The notes: a model not told the origin generated them from the sequence alone. 64,000 nt of DNA from Bombardia bombarda (GCA_030512295.1 JAULSR010000004.1:2790001-2854000), one strand, 5' to 3'. Positions 51,553 through 62,397 are shown, counted from the first letter of the stretch. Numbers and translations: made by a program.

Positions 51553-53297
51553 ATGAACTCGTCAGCCTCCAGCGCCCATCGCCCATCGCATGCCCTCATG
51601 AACGGCCGGGTTGAGAAGTCGCGCCGCAGCTCTCGTGCGAAGCTCTCCAAGGCTTCTCAAGAAAGACTGCTGGACGCCGCTTTGAGTCAAGGTGCAGGTA
51701 CGCCTGTCGACCCTCATCGTCAAGTATCTCGGACAGTACGGCAAGTTACCTCGTGTACAGGACACGCACAAGACTGTCGAGAAGAATCTGCAGAAGGTTT
51801 CGCGCGAGTCGCGCCACCAGAGCCGTCAAGGAAGAGGCAACTCGACGCAACATCTGACATTGATCCCTTGCCTGCAAAGAGGGCCCGATCAACGCGTACG
51901 GACACGCAACGGCCTGGAGTCGAGGTCGAGGAAGCAGAACAGACGGCCGAGGTATGACAACGTTCCCTGATGCAAGTCAACGACTAATGGCGGAGCTCGC
52001 GCAGACTTTACAACAGCCAAGGTCAGAGCAAGTCTCTCCGACCACGCTGTTGCGGAAACGGCAGATCGAGAGCGACGACAAACACCAACCAAAGCGGGTA
52101 CGGTTAACGCGGAAAAACTTAGCCGTGTTCAACAAGATGGTGAAGAAGGGGAAAAAGACGTCGGCGTCTGCTCCCCCAGACTCCACGGTCGAGTCGTCGA
52201 CAACAAAGACCACCTCGACAACGACGTCTGGTTTTGCCATGAAGGCCGATAAGAATGGCATCCTCGACCCCCGCAGTTCTAAGCCTCCCACGAACCTCGA
52301 GGATATCCACAAACGGCACGCCAGATCCCGCGGAACCGCCTCGCCTACCCAATCAGAGTACGAGGACTACGTGAACAGAATCGATGGTGCCCCTAACAAA
52401 GCGACCATGGTTTTTGAGGTCGGCGGGAGGCTGCTAAAGAAGTACGACGACAAGCGTTACAAAAAAGTATTCAACCAGGCATTCACAGGCTTTCCGAAAG
52501 ACGTTGGCTTCAACAATGGCCTGTTTACTCCGCAACCTGACTTTGCCGAGGGGCTTGAGATGCGAGAATTCCGCCCGTTCCCGGTCGACGAGCATGTCAG
52601 CGGAGCTGTTCTTTACAATGATGACCCCTATTCCCTAACATTGCCGCATGTAGCCGGGGAGTGGAAGGGACGCGGAAAGGATATGGAAGAAGCGAGGCTG
52701 CAGAGCGCTTATGACGGAGCGGCACTTGTTTACGCCCGGAACCAGGCCCTTTCTTATATCGGGAAACCTGACCCCCCCGGCTATGCAGAGGTCACGACTT
52801 TCACCACAGACGGCACAAACATCAACTTTTTTGCTCATTATGCTGCTCCATCGGAGGACGGCACGCTTGAATACCACCAGTATCCCGTCACGTCGGCAAA
52901 CGTGAAGAAGTCTTATCAAGAGCATAACGAGGGCCGAAGAGGGCTCAGGAATGAACAGGACTACGCGAGGAAACAGTCGTACGTTCTGAGGGACCAGCTA
53001 AAGGAGCATGGGAAGAACCGCCGTGGTGGCGGCCTCCATCCTATCGCCGAAGGAGTTCAGCCTCTGCCTGTGCCAGACGTGGAGCCGCCGGATACGACGA
53101 ACGCGTACGAGGACGAAGATGGCTACGAAGTCATCGAGCAGCAGCCCGTTTATCAGCCCACGCCGCCTACATCATCCAAGCCTAAGCATGGCAAGACGTC
53201 GTCCTCGCGCTCCTTGCATTCAATCGTATCTTCACCGCCGCCTGCTGTGGATTTCGCAAGCGGCAGCGGCCACAAGCGCAAGACCCCATCGTCGTAG
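51553..53297 (+). CDS. DUF7924-like fungal protein, ends at an in-frame TAG before a WW-like tail
   Basis: Exons 51553-51697, 51761-51951 and 52005-53297 (introns 63 and 53 bp; the second has GTATGA...GACTAAT...GCAG). The product is 542 residues. The N-terminal third is basic and repetitive, with RKRQLDATSDIDPLPAKRAR and a similar RKRQIESDDKHQPKRVRLT. The domain at about residues 240-420 carries PHVAGEWKGRGKDMEEARLQ and YDGAALVYARNQAL, which I match to the DUF7924 family; the E-x-K in a strand suggests a nuclease-like fold (inference). After TAG at 53295-53297 the same frame stays open for 33 codons, encoding LDYWQVDDVTGRHFYVH... and ending TVTWRD-TGA at 53397-53399, a WW-like tail that such proteins often have. 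So the gene is either recently truncated or read through. Confidence 0.8.
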
Positions 53298-53399
53298 TCA
53301 TCGAGGTCTAGCAAAAAACTGGATTACTGGCAGGTTGACGATGTCACCGGCCGACACTTTTACGTCCATAGAGACGGAACAGTCACTTGGAGGGACTGA

Positions 53400-54444
53400 A
53401 GGGAATGGCACATATGCCCGGTGCCTGGGGGAAGCCTGAAACCTGACGCCAGGCTTTGGACTTTGGGGTATTGCGTACTGGGCATCGCCTCTTGGGGCGA
53501 GTGCGTGATTGGACAGCTTTAGGGGTAGGTGCGGCCTTGACATGTCAAAGCTGTTGATGTAGCAACTCTCTTTTGGAATAGCAATTCCCTGCGCTGTCGC
53601 GGCTGAAGATGTTTGTTTGGTCGGAAGGAGGCACTCGGAGAATCTAAGTTATTTGCCGATTTAGGTTAGCTTCGGAGGAATTCCAACGTTAGTGGCAGCC
53701 ATTATTTGAACATTCCAGTATGTCCCACCACTCCGGTCGCGCATTTCCGAGTGACCTTCGGTCGGTGGCCCAGGGTCGGAGCGACGTGACTCGGCCTCTG
53801 AGTATGACGTTAATCATCGAACATTCTAGAACGAATATTCCCCACAGTACACAGTACGGCTGCCTGTGGACGGCGTATCTCACCCCTGCACAGGTATCCG
53901 ATTTCACCGCAACTCTCAACTCATCAACTCTCGTGGCCGTGTTCTGAACCCCTTCACGGCTCCGGGGTCATTTTAGACCATCGTCACCACATCGGACGTA
54001 TGTTTCTAATTATAACACCTAGAGGCACCAAAAAGGGCCACCATGAGCGCCTCAATTTGAGTTCCTCAATTGCTACTGTTGGATGTCAGAAATAGCAAGG
54101 TCCAAGTGGCCATGGCGGTCGCTGGATCGACAAGGAAAATGAAGGGATCAGCGCCGGGATCTCTACCAATTATGAAGTGTCCACCGCCGCGGACACCCAA
54201 TTGCCCGGACCTCTTGACGAAGGCGTTTCCGTTCTTTCGCTGCGCTGGTAGCTCTGTTGACGTACTTGACAACTTCGGAGGATAACTGGATGACGGCAAT
54301 GATACTTGTGGTTGTGCTGAGTGGATCTGCCATGTTGAGGTATTGGTCTAGGCAGCCTCGATATCAAGCAGGAGAGGGCTGCGTGGCGCGTTCCAAATAC
54401 CCCAACTCAACGTACGTAAACGAGATATAGAACAGCAGAGCGTG
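53400..54444. other. Intergenic, no feature seen
   Basis: About 1 kb. Open frames are short and without motifs. It separates the DUF7924-like gene from the rhodopsin-like relics. Confidence 0.45.
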
Positions 54445-54644
54445 ATGAACGAGGAACAGTTGGATGCTGGAGGAGATAAAACAGCAAAATCACGAGATAA
54501 GGCGCCGTTCGCGACGATGGACGACAAGAGGGATCTCATTATCGGGCTGACTATTGCATTTACCATCATTTCAATCATCTCTCTTGCTATAAGACTGTTC
54601 ACTCGCGCCATCCTAATCAAGTGCATTAGAGCTGATGATAGTTC
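54445..54644 (+). pseudogene. N-terminal exon of a rhodopsin/PTH11-like membrane protein (orphaned)
   Basis: The frame has a hydrophilic start, then a first membrane helix (LIIGLTIAFTIISIISLAIR), then LFTRAILIKCIRADD. The R-x-x-x-R...ADD pattern after TM1 is characteristic of the large fungal rhodopsin-like (PTH11-related) membrane family. The exon ends at a good donor (GATAGTTC|GTAAGC), yet nothing in the plus strand downstream continues the protein. The C-terminal part of such a protein is found on the opposite strand 90 bp away, pointing toward this exon. Confidence 0.55.
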
Positions 54645-54729
54645 GTAAGCCCTAAATAAATAGTTCTTTAGAAGGATCTTCCGTACCATATTGACGTATT
54701 TCGCGGCCGGCGATTGAACTGTTCGACGA

Positions 54730-55410
54730 CTAGTCCGAGTTGCTTGACAAAGGCCGCGATTGTGTTTGACTAGAGCGACCGGTCGGGCGAATTGGACTTC
54801 TGCGACGGCTTGCATTGGCGGTGTTCGTATTTGGTGAAGGCATTGTAAAGCTGCGAGGTGTATTGTACTCCTCGTCCCATGTCCCGGGTCCGGTATCCTG
54901 GCTCCCATATCCTGGATTTTCCATACAAGTGGAGCAGAATAGACAGGGGATGATGCGGACCACGAGAGGCTTCAATAACGGTAGGCACGCGCATATAATT
55001 CCCGTGCAGAGTTCAACCGTGGACCACAAGGCGCAGCTGACAAAGTCATAGGTAGGATCCTTTGACCTAGCTCCTTCGGCTAGAGAGCGAAGCCGAAGAA
55101 CTGAAACGATGCAGGCGCTCAGACTAGCACTAACGGTAATGCCGAGAACTACGTATGCAGCTGTCTTAACGTAGGTAATACTGAAGATCCGGATATAAAG
55201 CAGGAGGATGGACAGCTTAGATCATGGTAAAATATGCTTTCTGTAGGGTATTAGTACAGCGTTAGAAGCGAGAATACCCTGAAAGACTGTGGAGACCACG
55301 CCAAGCTTCCTTTGAAAGCCAAAACCAATGTTCAGATGGATGACGTGGTCACTGTGACCGGGACGCCGAGCTCTGCATCGGCCGGAACCGTCACGAGAGC
55401 GATGAATCAC
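54730..55410 (-). pseudogene. C-terminal part of a rhodopsin/PTH11-like membrane protein (inverted relic)
   Basis: On the minus strand, frames with SKLSILLLYIRIF, a membrane helix (YVVLGITVSASLSACIVSVL), DPTYDFVSCALWSTVE and GIICACLPLLKPLVVRII are the usual TM4-TM7 landmarks of fungal rhodopsin-domain proteins. The frame continues through a Ser/Arg-rich tail to a TAG at 54730. Upstream a stop (about 55218-55224) interrupts just before SKLSILLL, and TM2-TM3 are missing or unreadable. It is therefore non-functional as it stands. It faces the N-terminal exon at 54445-54644. Confidence 0.65.
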
Positions 55411-55700
55411 ACCTATTTCCCACCGCCTGAGCTACCCCCATGAAAGGAGGTACGCATCACTTCGCCGCACGGTAGATACACGCGCTTCTGGACGGAGCGC
55501 CATCTGCTAGGAGGATAGTACCGCTGCTCTAGGTGGCGACGTACACGTAGCTGCCGTGCGAGTTGGAGGCTAAGGGGAGGAGCGGCGACCGGACGCGGTA
55601 GCGTGTGGTGTTGCTCCAGGCGTTGCTGCTACCCACCCCAAGCCCATAATATATTATCAACTCTCAATCGCTCCTCGGGGACCCTCATCTAACAACGAAA

Positions 55701-55971
55701 ATGTTCGCCATAAAGTCCATCGTCTTAGCACTTGCCATATTCGCTGTTTCCAACGCCTACCCGGTGGCTCCCTCCCATCATTCCGCCAGTTATCACCGTC
55801 GAGCAGGCAGCGCAACGGTATATATTGGGGACCATGGAAGGACATGGGATGCGCGTGTAGTGTATGTAGTCTTAGCAGTAGAATAACTCGGCTAATTCAG
55901 CCTCCCTCGTTTACAGAAACAGAATACACCTACACCGTCGGGATAGCCTGGCACTAAATCTCTCGCCATGA
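55701..55971 (+). CDS. Small secreted protein candidate, 71 aa
   Basis: Exons 55701-55861 and 55917-55971, intron 55 bp (GTATGT...GGCTAAT...ACAG), phase 2, total 72 codons. A clear signal peptide MFAIKSIVLALAIFAVSNA is followed by YPVAPSHHSASYHRRAG, where RR could be a Kex2-type site, and a second HRRDS near the end. No Cys. The leader is CAACGAAAATG, a good fungal start context. It lies in a decayed region and could be the start of a longer secreted protein now truncated. Function unknown; effector-like only by size and secretion signal. Confidence 0.4.
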
Positions 55972-56334
55972 CCAATTACCCATAGGCTTCTTTCCAGACT
56001 CCCTATTTCAGTTTCCTTCCTTTGTGCCCGCCGTCATGCTATGCGTATACCCATGAATCTCTCACCTACGACCCGACGGTCACGGACATTGTGGGGTTTG
56101 CCGCGGCCATCTATCGCCGGTCGACCCCCCTGGATCTCGATATCCACCGACCACGCCGGAGTCATTTAAGGCTGCGCTGCCGCTTGTAACGGCGGCAACG
56201 AAGTCTCCATTCATCATATCGGTCGCGACGGAGCCGTGATCCACAGGAAGGCACTTGCCCTGTCTCATCCCCCGGTCGCCACCTTTTACGACCCCTACTG
56301 CGCCGGCCGTCTGCCGTAAGACCAGATCCAGCGC
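55972..56334. other. Region after the small secreted ORF, no intact gene
   Basis: About 360 bp of moderate GC with short, interrupted frames on both strands. It may hold debris of a longer secreted protein, but I could not connect any frames. Confidence 0.35.
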
Positions 56335-56700
56335 TTCCTAAAATAAAGTAAAAATTTTAAACGGGTATTTAACGCTATAAAAAACTATCGTAATACTTAT
56401 AAAAAAAAATACCCGGTAATTTATTCGAAAGATTACTAAAAGATTCGATAAAAAAGATTATCGTTCAATAGCTTAGAAAGAAAAGATCAAATCCTTAAAG
56501 GCTAGGATTGAAACGCTAAAGCGGAAAGCTCAAATAAAAAGTGGCGATATTAGCAATAACCTTACTAAAGAGGATAAAGTATCAAAGAGTGATTTAAAAG
56601 CTTCAACGGTCGTGGAGGACTGTATTATTGTTGCTGGGCGGGGATAGCTTTCTGTGGCCGGAATGGGGGGTGGCCGGAATGGGTATACCAGACGTTAACG
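56335..56700 (+). mobile_element. AT-rich relic, probably a mutated transposon end
   Basis: From 56335 to about 56620 the sequence becomes strongly AT-rich (poly-A blocks, AAAAAA, TTATTCG) and differs sharply from both flanks. A plus frame at about 56500-56617 is Lys/Glu-rich (RIETLKRKAQIKSGDISNN), like the helical tail found at the end of pogo/Fot1-type transposases. Two copies of GGCCGGAATGGG follow at about 56660-56694, near the composition switch, and could be part of a terminal repeat. The left terminal repeat was not found. AT bias is what RIP mutation of repeats produces. Confidence 0.4.
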
Positions 56701-56859
56701 ATGCAGCCTCCGGTCTCGTTTTCGTTAGAGTCTGGCGACTGCCACCTCGTCGCCCAACTCCCAACAGTCAGTCCTCTGGCGGCCAGGCTGCCAAAGGTAT
56801 TTAACCGCCAAAGTCACCATTAGGCTTCTGGTCGTAGCCACGGACGATTAGTTCCAAGC

Positions 56860-57150
56860 CTGGTAACCGCGGCCACAGTCGCCGAGTGGGCTCGGTTCTT
56901 CCTGTCTCTGGCTTTCTTCTTGTGGTCTTTGACTCTGCAGTCTCGAGCGCAGAGCTCGAAGATGACTGGAAGATGGGCTTGGTCTAGCCCGGCCGGTTAA
57001 TACGCCCTTCGGCCTGTTCCTCCCAGGTGACTTCCCACCATGGTCCACAACGAATCAGGATGTTGGCGCATTGGAGATTCTGCACAAACCCGAGAGACAC
57101 CAGAAGGTTGTGCATAGTGACATTATACCAGGCAAAGGGCAGGGCAGACA
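56860..57150 (-). pseudogene. SNF2-type helicase C-terminal relic
   Basis: On the minus strand, NLQCANILIRCGPWWEVTW and EEQAEGRINRPG match the last helicase motifs (V and VI) of SNF2-family ATPases, where the pattern is normally ...QAxGRxxRPGQ. Here a TAG (56984-56986) stands exactly at the conserved Gln (CAG to TAG), and the frame beyond continues as TKPIFQSSSS. No ATPase N-terminal lobe is present in the window. It is a fragment of a dead gene. The strand opposite, just to the right, carries a different relic. Confidence 0.65.
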
Positions 57151-57199
57151 CAGGTCGAAACCAGCCCCCAAGACATAGCGTTTGCGGTTCTCGTGAGAA

Positions 57200-57450
57200 A
57201 TGATGATGACCTCTTTTCTTTAAGAAGAAAGAGATTAATTTCAAGTTCGACAACTACGACGACTGCCTTGTATCAACCAGCCAGGCTGTTAGACGCATTG
57301 CGTGACGACGAAAGGAAAGAAATCCAGAGCCAAGCTCATGGTCACTTGCCGAGGACATGGAACTGGACTCGGAATCTGACGACGATACCGGGGTGTTGCC
57401 CCAGAATAGAGGCATCTCGCCAAGTAGACCGTCCAGTAAGTTACACCACC
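57200..57450 (+). pseudogene. Acidic coding relic with one stop
   Basis: A plus-strand frame reads KEINFKFDNYDDCLVSTSQ, then AVRRIA, a TGA (57303-57305), and RRKERNPEPSSWSLAEDM followed by an acidic DSESDDD stretch, ending near a microsatellite. CGA to TGA explains the stop. The composition is strongly protein-like on both sides of it. It may belong to the same ancestral helicase gene as the relic to its left, but it runs in the opposite direction. Family not identified. Confidence 0.45.
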
Positions 57451-57454
57451 ACAA

Positions 57455-57524
57455 GGTAGGTAGGTAGGTAGGTAGGTAGGTAGGTAGGTAGCTAGCTAGC
57501 TAGGTAGGTAGGCGTGTGTGTGTG
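57455..57524. repeat. AGGT tetranucleotide microsatellite with AGCT and GT tails
   Basis: About eleven AGGT units, three AGCT units, more AGGT, then a short GT run. Likely to be length-variable between strains. Confidence 0.9.
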
Positions 57525-57995
57525 CCCATGGAAAACTAGCCTCACGTCTAGGTTTTCTCACGAGAGCAAACATACACAGCTGACGGACGAAGATGAAACA
57601 GTCATAGTTCGACAACTATATGTTGAGGCTTGACGAGGAGGCGGTTATAGAGGTTCTGCAAAGAACAAACAAGTCATAAAAAAGAAGGTACTTTCGTCAA
57701 GCACTGGTAATTCTGGTTTATATGCCTGTTATTACGTATCTACACTATTCACCATCACTTCATGCCATCACATGCAGCCCCCACGTAATAAAAGACCAAT
57801 ACGGTGCAAAGCCACATGCACCAAGCCCTCCCATAAAACAAACGAAATTCCTTAAGTAGAAATCGTCTCGAACAACAAATAAAGTCAGATGGGATTCTCC
57901 ATTTTTCCAGGACCTCCAAAGATGCTGTCAGTCGGGCTTTGTCAAGAATCAAAGGGGGAGGGATCTCACACATACCAAGTTGTTTGCTGCTGTCC
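57525..57995. other. Downstream of the coiled-coil gene; possible missed 3' exon
   Basis: The minus strand at about 57762-57935 keeps an open frame that ends with a hydrophobic helix (WCMWLCTVLVFYYVGA). It follows an intron-like element (GTATGT...CGACTGAC-AG, 51 bp, about 57936-57987). It could be a membrane-anchor exon of the gene at 57996-58628, but the only in-phase donors are weak. Confidence 0.35.
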
Positions 57996-58628
57996 CTAAT
58001 CAAGCTGAAACAAAACACTATCTGAACCCTCCCCCACCCCAAGAATCTTAACAGCCCGCTTGCGACGAAGATTCTCAGCAGCTCTGGCCTCTCTCTCGCG
58101 CCTGACTCTCGTACGTATCGCTTCCGCACGACGAGCCTTGAATTCGGCAAATGCAGCCCGACGAAGTCGACTACATTCGGCACAAGCAACCTTCCTCAAT
58201 GCTTCTGCCTCCTCTGCCAGCACCGCCCGCACGGCCTGTTCCACCTGTATCATTCTCTGTCTCGACTGCGTCGACTGCAACGCCGCCTCGAGCCGCCTCT
58301 GGTGCGATGCCTGCACCTCTTGCATAGCTTCATCACGAAGGTGCTCTTCGATGGTCGTCGGCACACGCGGGTTTCCTTGTATGGCCTGGGTGATGGACAG
58401 CGTCTGCATCATTCGCATCCTATTCGTCAATCCGGCCAGTCCGACACGGTGGCTTGGGTGTCTCGCTGTGTACCTCAGCCACGCGGTTTGCATCGACGGC
58501 GGTTCTGGCATCAGTAGTTGCGATGAGTCTGTTGCATTGGATTGCGGCATTGCCGTCGTGGCAGAAGATTGGGGCTGGCCAGGAGGGTGTGCCATGTTGT
58601 CTTGGTTGGCGGAGGATGGCGATGGCAT
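57996..58628 (-). CDS. Coiled-coil protein of unknown family (gene B), 210 aa
   Basis: An open frame from ATG 58626-58628 to TAG 57996-57998. The start is MPSPSSANQD, then a Ser/Gln/Pro-rich region (to about residue 45), then a long helical, charged region rich in Ala/Arg/Glu (for example RRLEAALQSTQSRQRMIQVE and ALRKVACAECSRLRRAAF), probably a coiled coil to about residue 195. Codon use is clearly coding. The N-terminal NQD resembles the exon-1 ends (GDQD, SHQD) of two genes to its right, so it may be a relative that lost its intron. A C-terminal membrane exon may exist downstream. Function unknown. Confidence 0.65.
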   Translation of the reverse strand: MPSPSSANQDNMAHPPGQPQSSATTAMPQSNATDSSQLLMPEPPSMQTAWLRYTARHPSHRVGLAGLTNRMRMMQTLSITQAIQGNPRVPTTIEEHLRDEAMQEVQASHQRRLEAALQSTQSRQRMIQVEQAVRAVLAEEAEALRKVACAECSRLRRAAFAEFKARRAEAIRTRVRREREARAAENLRRKRAVKILGVGEGSDSVLFQLD

Positions 58629-59373
58629 GTTTCTGTAACGAATTGTCCGGCAGGAGTAGCTAGGATATACTACAGTCAGCAATGGTGACCTTGCTGGTGT
58701 GAGTTTGACGTTGATTACACGTACACCCTATTTCTGAGGCGTAGAGACCATGTGCTTCTCGCCAGTGTGCGTGAACAAAGTTGGTCCAGGAAGAAGCTGG
58801 ACTCAGGATACGATTGCACCCGCTTTATGGCCACCGCGGTCTGAAGAAATAAATCTGAAAGATCGACTTTGTGCGTGGAAAGATGGTAAAAAGGGGGGTG
58901 CGAGATGGCGAAGAAGAAAAAACCACGTGCTAGAAAGTCCAATCTAATTCAATCACACAGGTGGGGGGACCGATGTGTGATGTGAATGGCAGGCAATCAG
59001 TGACTGTAGCATGGACTGGAGCCCCACCAGAATATAAAAGAAAAGCAGGTGCGAGTTGCCCGTTGATACCAGCAAACCTAGACCGACCTATCAAGGTACT
59101 TCCTCTACGCGCTATGTGATTACCCCACCATATTAAATTTATAGAAGCTCAAATCTTTCCAACCAAGCTTCTCCATCCCTCTCACATCGACCTCACATGC
59201 TGGCTGTGCCCGGCTACTGACACCCATTTCGCTGTATGTCCCCACTCCCCTTCGCCTCTCCACCCTCCACTGGCACGCCCGCTGGATTCGAAAATGCTCA
59301 TTTGGTGATTCGATACCGTTACAGTCACCGCTCACTAAGTACCCAGAGAAGCTCGATCCCCCTCCGAGAGAAT
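58629..59373. promoter_or_regulatory. Shared upstream region of genes B and C
   Basis: About 745 bp between two divergent genes of the unknown family, expected to hold both promoters. A TATAAAAG box is at about 59033-59040. No additional gene is supported. Confidence 0.4.
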
Positions 59374-59973
59374 ATGGATTTCTTTCCAGGCAACCCCGTC
59401 TGGGCGCATTTATTGCACCCCAACATCCCTGGGCTTGCGCCTTTGCCTCCGTTTCCAACGCAGAACGGTGACCAAGATGTAAGCACTTCCCTGCCATCCC
59501 TTATCCTGAAGCGTGTAGTGTTCTCTCTTGACAGCTTGTTGTAGCAGACAATTGATCACGGCCCCTCTGCCGACAGAGCTCCCCACGACAACAACCCCTC
59601 TGGCGAAAGTGCCCTTGGCCACAGCGATGCCGAACAAGTCTCCAGCGGACAAAGCACAAACTTGGTTACTCTGTACCTGTGCACCCACATGGACGAGTTC
59701 CTGGTGATTCAAGACATGCAGCACTGTAACAACATCATACTACGCACCAGGACTGAAGCTCACGAACGCAACATGCAAAGCGATAGGATGCGACTAGTGG
59801 CCGAAGCAAAGGCTGCAGAGCTCAAGGCTAGGATCGAGGAGAGGAAGGATCTGATCAGGCAATTGTCCGCTTGTATTATCACGATTGTCCTTGTGGTATG
59901 GGTCTTGCGTGCTACTCGCGATATGCTGTCTGATCGTAGTTTCATGGGTGGGAGCACAGGAGTGATGCCGTGA
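59374..59973 (+). CDS. Small tail-anchored coiled-coil protein (gene C), 177 aa
   Basis: Exons 59374-59478 and 59545-59973; intron 66 bp (GTAAGC...TTGTAG), phase 0. The acceptor TAGCAG is a NAGNAG tandem, so a one-residue (Gln) variant is likely. Exon 1 is a 35-residue Pro/Leu-rich cap (MDFFPGNPVWAHLLHPN...) ending GDQD. Exon 2 has a hydrophilic Ser/Asp/His stretch, then a charged helix (residues about 100-145: AHERNMQSDRMRLVAEAKAAE...), then one membrane helix (ACIITIVLVVWVLRA) near residue 150 and a short tail. This is the topology of a tail-anchored protein. It shares exon layout, donor sequence and topology with genes D and E. Function unknown. Confidence 0.7.
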
Positions 59974-61771
59974 GTCATGGGGTTAGGACACTAGGGGCGG
60001 AGAAGCATGAGTAGCAAATGAAAGAACCAAGTAAATCTTGGGGCTTTAACTTTTATACATGCCTGTCTTTTACCTTTAAATTTGAAAATCTCTACGGAGA
60101 ATAGCAGATTTATAAAGCAAAGGTACCTATATAATAAAAACTACTTCACAAACGTTAATTCTAATATTAAAATATAAAAAAGGAAAAAGGAAAAAGGAAA
60201 AAGGAAAAAGGAAAAAAAAAACAGGATTTTACATTTAAAAAACGAGAACCTACTGAGTAAACCTGAACTCGAAATCCACACAACCAAGCATCACCCAACC
60301 AAGCAACAAACACACATCGCCAGAAATCACTTGACACCGACGCCACTGGTTTCCACTCGGCAATGAAATCAACAGTCCACCTCACCCTCCTCCTTCTGAG
60401 TACGAAGCTCGGGCTGGCCAGGGAAGCTGCATGTCTGTCGCAAAGTCGACCAAAATGAAAACAACACTGTGCTATCCTAGGATATACCATTGCCGTCTCG
60501 AATCACCGAGAATGATTTGCCCAGATCTTCCACTGCACCCATCCCCTTATCGAAGACAGCGGTTAGCCCCACCTCCAGCGCCGGTCTACGCGACCAAGAG
60601 AAAGGGCGCCTACGTCCCCGCCCCAAGAATCGCCTTCCGCAGGGCTAGAGCCACCATGCAGGGAAGGCACATCAGGGTTCACACAGCAGGCTGGCTGCAA
60701 CAGGCTGAGCGGCAGTCTTAGTTGGATCGGGTTTATGCACACCAGTCGTACAAATTACTGCAAACGTTCCATTCCAGCAACCGGAGAGACCTGCTCGTCA
60801 CGGACTCTCAAAGAACCTTCATAAGAAGGGAGACCTGTCCCACACGGCTCTCGACCCGTCGCCAGAAAAAGAACTGGATTAAGCCACTTTCAGGCCCCCA
60901 TCGCGACTACTCACACGTAGCCCCTCGTTTTATGTATCCACTTGGCGGTGACAGGCTTGAGGAAGACTCGGCCACCTATGGGCGGTCGGTAGGCACTGAA
61001 CAGGGCATGTGTGCAGACCGGATGGCATTGGGACTGAATGTCGGCGAGGGAGGAAACATTCCAGTCAAATATGAGCCATTTATCGGTGCGTTGGTGGTTG
61101 CATAAAGATGTTTGGACGAAGTCCGAAAAGCTACAACTGGTCGACGTCTCCGTAATGACTGACGGCCAGGAGTTTCCACATCCAGTACTGCAAATTAATC
61201 CGCGCTACCAGCTACCACGCAAACCTCCGTTGCCATGTTGAAGGGTGCAAGTTGAGCGAAGGTTGCATGTTATGAGTGCTTCCATCCTATCTAACACTCA
61301 GCGGTCCACATTCAGTGGGGTCAGTTTTATTGCTTGCGAGCCCATTTTGGCCGGCATGACTCATACAAGATTCCCAAGCTTTTCAAATCATTTTTGAGAT
61401 GAAATTTCCCTTCATCTTCTGCAGACCTGCCTGCCATTGTGCTGCATGCTGGCAAACTGGCGACAACGAGGTGAAAGGTGGGGCCCGTCTAAGCTAGAGC
61501 TGAGCTCCCAAAAGGGTTTGGCGAGTACACAGTTCCAAGACCAGGGACTGATTTCCCGGCCTTGTTCTGCCATGGCAATTTAAGCGAGCGAGGCGAGCGA
61601 GCTGAACCGCAGGTGAGACCCCACTCTGGACGACATGCTCAGATTGATCACAGAGAATAGTGTGGATTTTATGAACAGATATCCATGTATCGAGAGAATT
61701 GACTGATCAGCGCGCTGCCCAAGGAAGAAGCCATCGACATCCACCACTCAAGTCCCAATGGCAAGCCCAGC
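59974..61771. other. Intergenic with a microsatellite and AT-rich patch
   Basis: About 1.8 kb. AT-rich from 60050 to 60180, then an AAAAAGG repeat at about 60176-60217. A 31-codon frame at 60363-60458 starts with a signal-peptide-like helix (MKSTVHLTLLLLSTKLGLA), but it is too short to accept. Other frames (60431-61105) lack motifs. Confidence 0.45.
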
Positions 61772-62397
61772 TCAGAATAGAAGCGCCCAGCACCACTTGA
61801 AGAAGGATGGCGCCATGCGATAGATTGCATAAAGGACAAGAATGCAAAAAATCCCAAAAAAAGGGTCGCGGTTCTGGAAAGTCTCTTCCCGTCTTTTATG
61901 CGCTGCCAGTGCCTCCTGAGCGTTGTGAAGACGAATCTTGTTCGTCTCCTCACACACCTTGTCGATTACCTCCATATTGAAGTAATGGGCGAAGCTCATC
62001 AATCTCGAATTGTTCTGATAAATGGCTTCTATTTCCTCCATTGTGTGGCCATGGCGAAGGTTGTCGAGGTTGGTGAACTCGCCAAGGCTAAACTCGTGCC
62101 GCATGGTCGAGGGAATGAGGCGGTTGGTGTTGTCGTTAGCTTGGTTCACATTGCTGGTTTCGCGACGAATGCCGCGGAACGGGCCGCGAAACTGAGATTG
62201 TCAGTAGATGTCCCTGGAGTAACTCTCTGTCGAGGTTACGGGCGAGGGCTACCAGGGGAATAAATGACATGCGTGTGCTAGATCGCTTTACCTGGCAGCG
62301 GGCTTACCTGGATGCGAGGACGTGGTGGGCTAGTTGCGGCCGCGATTCCGGCTAGATACGGCAGCTCGCTAGTCGGCCATGATGGCGGGTCAGGCAT
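61772..62397 (-). CDS. Small tail-anchored protein (gene D), 169 aa
   Basis: Exons 62308-62397 and 61772-62191; intron 116 bp (GTAAGC...TACTGAC...TCAG), phase 0. Exon 1 codes for a 30-residue Pro-rich cap (MPDPPSWPTSELPYLAGIAA...). Exon 2 starts basic (FRGPFRGIRRETSN), passes through a helical charged centre (MEEIEAIYQNNSRLMSFAHY; KIRLHNAQEALAAHKRREE), and ends with a membrane helix at the extreme C-terminus (PFFGIFCILVLYAIYRMAPS...). Topology, exon sizes, intron phase and GTAAGC donor match gene C. The two share little sequence identity by eye. Function unknown. Confidence 0.7.

Noticed and set aside
54348..54908. 186-codon minus-strand frame overlapping both rhodopsin-like pieces
   Set aside because: It crosses the antisense of the TM1 exon; the recognised family features are in other frames.
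60363..60458. 31-codon ORF with a signal-peptide-like start
   Set aside because: Too short, no second exon found, and surrounding sequence has no coding character.
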